Shown here: positions 15,247 to 17,770 of the stretch, one piece after another
Layout: every line of letters starts with the position of its first letter
Numbering within the stretch: the stretch's first letter is position 1
Source: an uncultured Oscillibacter sp.
GTDB taxonomy: Bacteria > Bacillota > Clostridia > Oscillospirales > Oscillospiraceae
NCBI GenBank assembly: GCA_900542115.1
Contig: UQMC01000029.1
Coordinates: 1 to 17,770 of the forward strand
DNA length: 17,770 bases
Reading direction: 5' to 3'
Notes under the pieces: model-generated
What the model was told of the DNA's origin: nothing
Seen by the model: the letters and a program-made list of their open reading frames with translations, nothing else
Database searches by the model: none
Position numbers and translations under genes: made by a program

Positions 15247-16427
15247 ATGAAGGGGAATATCAAAATGGTAAAGAATATACTTACTGCCAGGTTGGATATA
15301 CAGTTGGGTATGACCCCGGTACAGGAAAGCAGATTCAACGTTCTATATCAGGAAAGACGCAGAAAGTGGTCGCAGAAAAACTAAAAGTCATTACCACAAA
15401 TCGACTGCGGCTCTTATATAGAGCCCAATAAACAGACACTTGGGCAGTGGTTAGATACTTGGATGGATACTGATTGCTGAATATCAAGCCCCGCACACTT
15501 GATATTTATAAGTCCGACATTCGGCTCCACATCAAACCATTGCTGGGAGTGATCCGCTTAGATATGCTGGATGCTCCAACGATACAGGGAGCTTACATCA
15601 ATCTTCTGAGGCCTTCTGAAAAGCATCCAAAGGGGTTTTCCCCCAAGACAATCAAAAATGTCCATAGAGTTCTTCATAAAGTATTGCAGCAGGCTGTTCT
15701 GATTGGATATATCCGGTTTAATCCGGCGGATACCTGCATTCTTCCACGTGTTGAAAAGGCAAAGGTCACACCTTGTGATGATGCACAGATTTCGCCTTTT
15801 ATAAAAGAAGCTCGCGGGAACCGCCGGGAACCGCTTTGAAACCCTCTTTGTTGTCACTCTGTTTACAGGAGTTCGTGAGGGTGAGATTCTCGGGCTGACA
15901 TGGGATTGTGTGGATTTTGATAACGGTGTTCTGACGATCAATAAGCAGATGCAGCTTCATCAGGATAAGGACATGAAAGCATACCAGCTTGTTTCTACGA
16001 AAAACAGCAAGGCCCGGACAATTATTACGGCGGCCCCCTTTGTTATGGAACGGCTGAAGCATCGAAAAGTGGAGCAGACAAAGGAGCGGCTTCTTACTGC
16101 CCATTGAGGCAGCAGAGCGGACTTGTATTTACAGACGCAACCGGAAACCACATCACAAAGCCGACCCTATATAGAGCATTTAAGAGAGCTACTGCATCCA
16201 TTGGCAGACCGGATGCGCGTTTTTATGACCTGAGACATGGCTACACTGTGGCGACGCTTCGCTCCGGGGACGATATTAAGACCGTACAGGGGAATTTAGG
16301 TTATGCCACAGCCACCTTTACACAGGATGTTTACGGCCATGTTACAATGCAGATGAAAGAAGTCAGTGCAGCCCATATAGAAAAACAGTTTCCATGGGAT
16401 AAAGCGAAGGTACAAAGCAGGTCCTGA
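15247..16427 (+). pseudogene. Degraded tyrosine recombinase/integrase (Tn916-like family)
   Basis: The pieces read, in order, as a conjugative-transposon type integrase of about 390 aa. They are MKGNIK, then YTVGYDPGTGKQIQRS, the core-binding domain start TLGQWLDTW, NIKPRTLDIYKSDIRLHIKP, SPKTIKNVHRVLHKVLQQAV, and the catalytic domain. Catalytic residues are present: Arg in TGVREGE, Lys in TKNSKARTI, the LRHGY box, and Tyr in TQDVYGHV. Frame changes occur near 15265, 15397, 15471, at a 10-bp duplication (15815-15834) and near 16104. No single start can make the protein. Base composition is lower in GC than the flanking genes, indicating transfer. No excisionase or conjugation genes accompany it. 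Confidence 0.88.
15815..15834 (+). repeat. Perfect 10-bp tandem duplication inside the integrase
   Basis: CGGGAACCGC occurs twice in direct succession. Removing one copy restores the frame from ...IKEARGN to ...RFETLFVVTLFTGVREGE, so the duplication is a visible inactivating mutation (+10, a +1 frameshift). Confidence 0.9.
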
Positions 16428-16503
16428 AGTTCCTGTGCTACAGAAACCTCATGACCTGGTAAGGCTGAAAATAAGGTTAAATTTACTCTCGATGACAGAA
16501 AAG

Positions 16504-16536
16504 AACCCCTAAAGCCTTATAGCTCAAGGGGTTTAT
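16504..16536 (+). terminator. Intrinsic terminator after the integrase remnant
   Basis: AACCCCT pairs with AGGGGTT, with an inner AGC/GCT extension and a 6-nt loop, followed by a short T-rich TTTATT. It lies about 75 bp past the integrase stop, as in the usual end of such elements. Bases 16541-16776 hold no gene or RNA that I recognise; they may contain an attachment site but no core repeat was seen. Confidence 0.6.
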
Positions 16537-16776
16537 TGGTCAGGCAGCTTCCATTCGGACGCTTTTACCTCTCGTCTTTTCTAATCAGCAACCAAGATGG
16601 TAAAAACGGAACTAACAACCTGATAGTTTCCGTTCTGCTTCCACATTTTCTATGTGCCATCTGGTAATGCCTTGTTTCTCATCCTCATATATCGACTTAC
16701 AACTCGCACTGAGTGCAAACATACCTTTCTGTAGACGGTCTTCTGCATATATCCAATTTCCACTGAGTCTGAGCAC

Positions 16777-16810
16777 AAAAAACTCCCCGCAGAGTTTTCG
16801 CTCTGCGGGG
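16777..16810 (-). terminator. Terminator of the 5S rRNA / rRNA operon
   Basis: On the minus strand a perfect 10-bp stem (CCCCGCAGAG / CTCTGCGGGG) with a 6-nt loop is followed by AG and six T. It starts 7 nt after the 5S 3' end. Confidence 0.92.
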
Positions 16811-16816
16811 AAATGT

Positions 16817-16931
<115 letters not shown>

Positions 16932-16940
16932 TCTATGTCA

Positions 16941-16955
16941 TCGGGCACTGCCCGA
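16941..16955 (-). promoter_or_regulatory. Hairpin just upstream of 5S
   Basis: A 6-bp perfect stem (TCGGGC / GCCCGA) with a 3-nt loop lies 10 nt before the 5S 5' end and just inside the predicted transcript start. It may be part of the precursor processing site; inference only. Confidence 0.4.
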
Positions 16956-16966
16956 AAACAAACTAT

Positions 16967-16995
16967 ATTATATTGTCCTTCGCGCCTTTTGTCAA
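16967..16995 (-). promoter_or_regulatory. Perfect consensus promoter directly upstream of 5S rRNA
   Basis: On the minus strand TTGACA (16990-16995), a 17-nt spacer and TATAAT (16967-16972) match the sigma-A consensus at 12 of 12 positions. Transcription would begin near 16960, about 30 nt before the 5S gene. No protein start lies in range, so 5S is the evident target. Confidence 0.8.
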
Positions 16996-17248
16996 GAGCC
17001 TTTTAACTCTCGTAACTCCGCCGAAAAACCAGCGTCAGCGTTTCGAGACGGAAAAGGAAAAGCAGCGGAGGGACTGAGCTTTCGCGCTCCCACGGAAGCG
17101 AACGATCCGCAGCTTGCCCAGCATTCTCCCGTCCTGCTCGCGCTGTAAACCAGCGCAGCGTTTGCAGTGCGATAGGCGAAAAACAGGCTCGTCCGGCATC
17201 TCATCACGCTCGCAGAGCGGGATGTGTGCCTAAGAGACTATTTTGAAC
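16996..17248. other. Long spacer between tRNA-Glu and the 5S promoter
   Basis: No gene is supported here; an open frame across it on the minus strand lacks a ribosome binding site and family likeness. The stretch holds two near-identical 17-18 nt words (AAACCAGCGTCAGCGTTT at 17026-17043 and AAACCAGCGCAGCGTTT at 17147-17163) and an imperfect 10-bp hairpin near 17202-17224 (CATCACGCTC / GAGCGGGATG). Such material looks like a dispersed intergenic repeat inserted in the operon. Confidence 0.5.
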
Positions 17249-17323
17249 TGGTGACCCGTACCGGATTCGAACCGATGTTAACGGCGTGAGAGGCCGCTGT
17301 CTTAACCACTTGACCAACGGGCC
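17249..17323 (-). tRNA. tRNA-Glu (anticodon CTC)
   Basis: The 75-nt cloverleaf has acceptor GGCCCGT / ACGGGTC, D-arm GGTCAAGTGGTTAAGAC, anticodon stem GCGGC / GCCGT with loop CTCTCAC (anticodon CTC), T-arm with GGTTCGAATCC, and an encoded CCA. It is one nucleotide downstream of tRNA-Lys. Confidence 0.95.
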
Positions 17324-17324
17324 A

Positions 17325-17400
17325 TGGTGCGCCTTCACGGACTCGAACCGGGGACCCACTGATTAAGAGTCAGTTGCTCTACCAACTGAGCTAAAGGCGC
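17325..17400 (-). tRNA. tRNA-Lys (anticodon CTT)
   Basis: The 76-nt cloverleaf has acceptor GCGCCTT / AAGGCGC, D-arm TAGCTCAGTTGGTAGAGC, anticodon stem ACTGA / TCAGT with loop CTCTTAA (anticodon CTT), T-arm with GGTTCGAGTCC, and an encoded CCA. It lies about 170 nt behind the 23S 3' end. Confidence 0.96.
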
Positions 17401-17568
17401 GCACTTTCTTTTGAAAAAAATGCGCAAAGAAAACTTTAAATCAGCCTTCTCCTGCCGCTTTCTTTCCAAAAGCACTGAGATTACATAAACCGCTCCCGAT
17501 TATATGTACCCTCAAAACCGAACAATGCAACTTCTTCCATGTTTCAGGCCTTGCCTGCTTCATTCGTA

Positions 17569-17770
17569 GGTCAAGCCCTCGGGCTATTAGTACAAGTCAG
17601 CTCCACACATTACTGCGCTTCCACACCTTGCCTATCAACCAGGTAGTCTTCCTGGGCCCTTACTCCATGAAGGATGAGAGATCTCATCTTAGGGGGAGTT
17701 TCACGCTTAGATGCTTTCAGCGTTTATCTCGTCCGTACATAGCTACCCAGCTATGCCCTTGGCAGGACAA
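17569..17770 (-). rRNA. rrl: 23S ribosomal RNA, 3' end (partial)
   Basis: About 200 nt of domain VI are present. The minus strand reads, among others, GCTGAAAGCATCTAAGCGTGAA, then CTAAGATGAGAT, TGGTTGATAGGC and GTACTAATAGCCCGAGGGCTTGACC. These are strongly conserved near the bacterial 23S 3' end. The gene continues beyond the window. The exact 3' end is set by eye at the GGCTTGACC closing strand. Confidence 0.95.

Noticed and set aside
16992..17207. 71-aa open frame in the rRNA spacer
   Set aside because: There is no ribosome binding site and no family likeness, and it overlaps a promoter and repeat words.

Overview
The window looks like a moderately high-GC chromosome segment from a gut-type Clostridia bacterium, probably near Oscillospiraceae. 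The signs are lipoprotein transport genes with strong GGAGG-type ribosome binding sites, a full-length single-chain pyruvate carboxylase, TPP riboswitch/terminator control, and Tn916-like integrase remnants. Assignment is from gene content and protein style only; no 16S is present.

Layout. Positions 95-3504 (minus) hold a three-gene phosphonate-type ABC importer in the order phnD-phnC-phnE, with a fused double permease. It is preceded by a leader of about 240 nt that ends in a perfect intrinsic terminator, so it is an attenuator or riboswitch candidate of unassigned class. Positions 3782-4394 hold no gene but include a 274-bp element bounded by perfect 23-bp inverted repeats. Positions 4471-7887 (plus) encode pyruvate carboxylase. 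Just behind it lie a fragment of a D12-class adenine DNA methyltransferase, a long terminator hairpin and an N-terminally truncated MATE exporter (minus).

Positions 9306-13067 (plus) form a complete TPP-controlled transport operon: promoter, THI-box aptamer, intrinsic terminator, solute-binding lipoprotein, ATPase and fused two-domain permease. The architecture is that of ThiB/ThiQ/ThiP, so thiamine or a thiamine precursor is the likely substrate. Converging on it is a TetR-flavoprotein operon (minus, 13089-14463) whose promoter carries an inverted-repeat operator between -35 and -10.

Positions 14587-16427 are gene debris: the C-terminal third of an FtsX/BceB-type permease abuts a tyrosine integrase broken by five frame disruptions, one of them a perfect 10-bp tandem duplication. 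Positions 16777-17770 are the distal end of an rRNA operon on the minus strand: 23S 3' end, tRNA-Lys(CTT), tRNA-Glu(CTC), a 317-nt spacer, 5S and a terminator. The spacer holds a perfect-consensus promoter (TTGACA-17-TATAAT) just before the 5S gene.

How it fits together: two importers appear to be controlled by premature termination in the leader RNA, one by a recognised ligand (TPP) and one by an unknown signal. Pyruvate carboxylase supplies oxaloacetate. The rest is a regulated flavoprotein and decayed mobile DNA. The best candidates for something undescribed are the phnD leader, the 23-bp inverted-repeat element and the independently promoted 5S gene.
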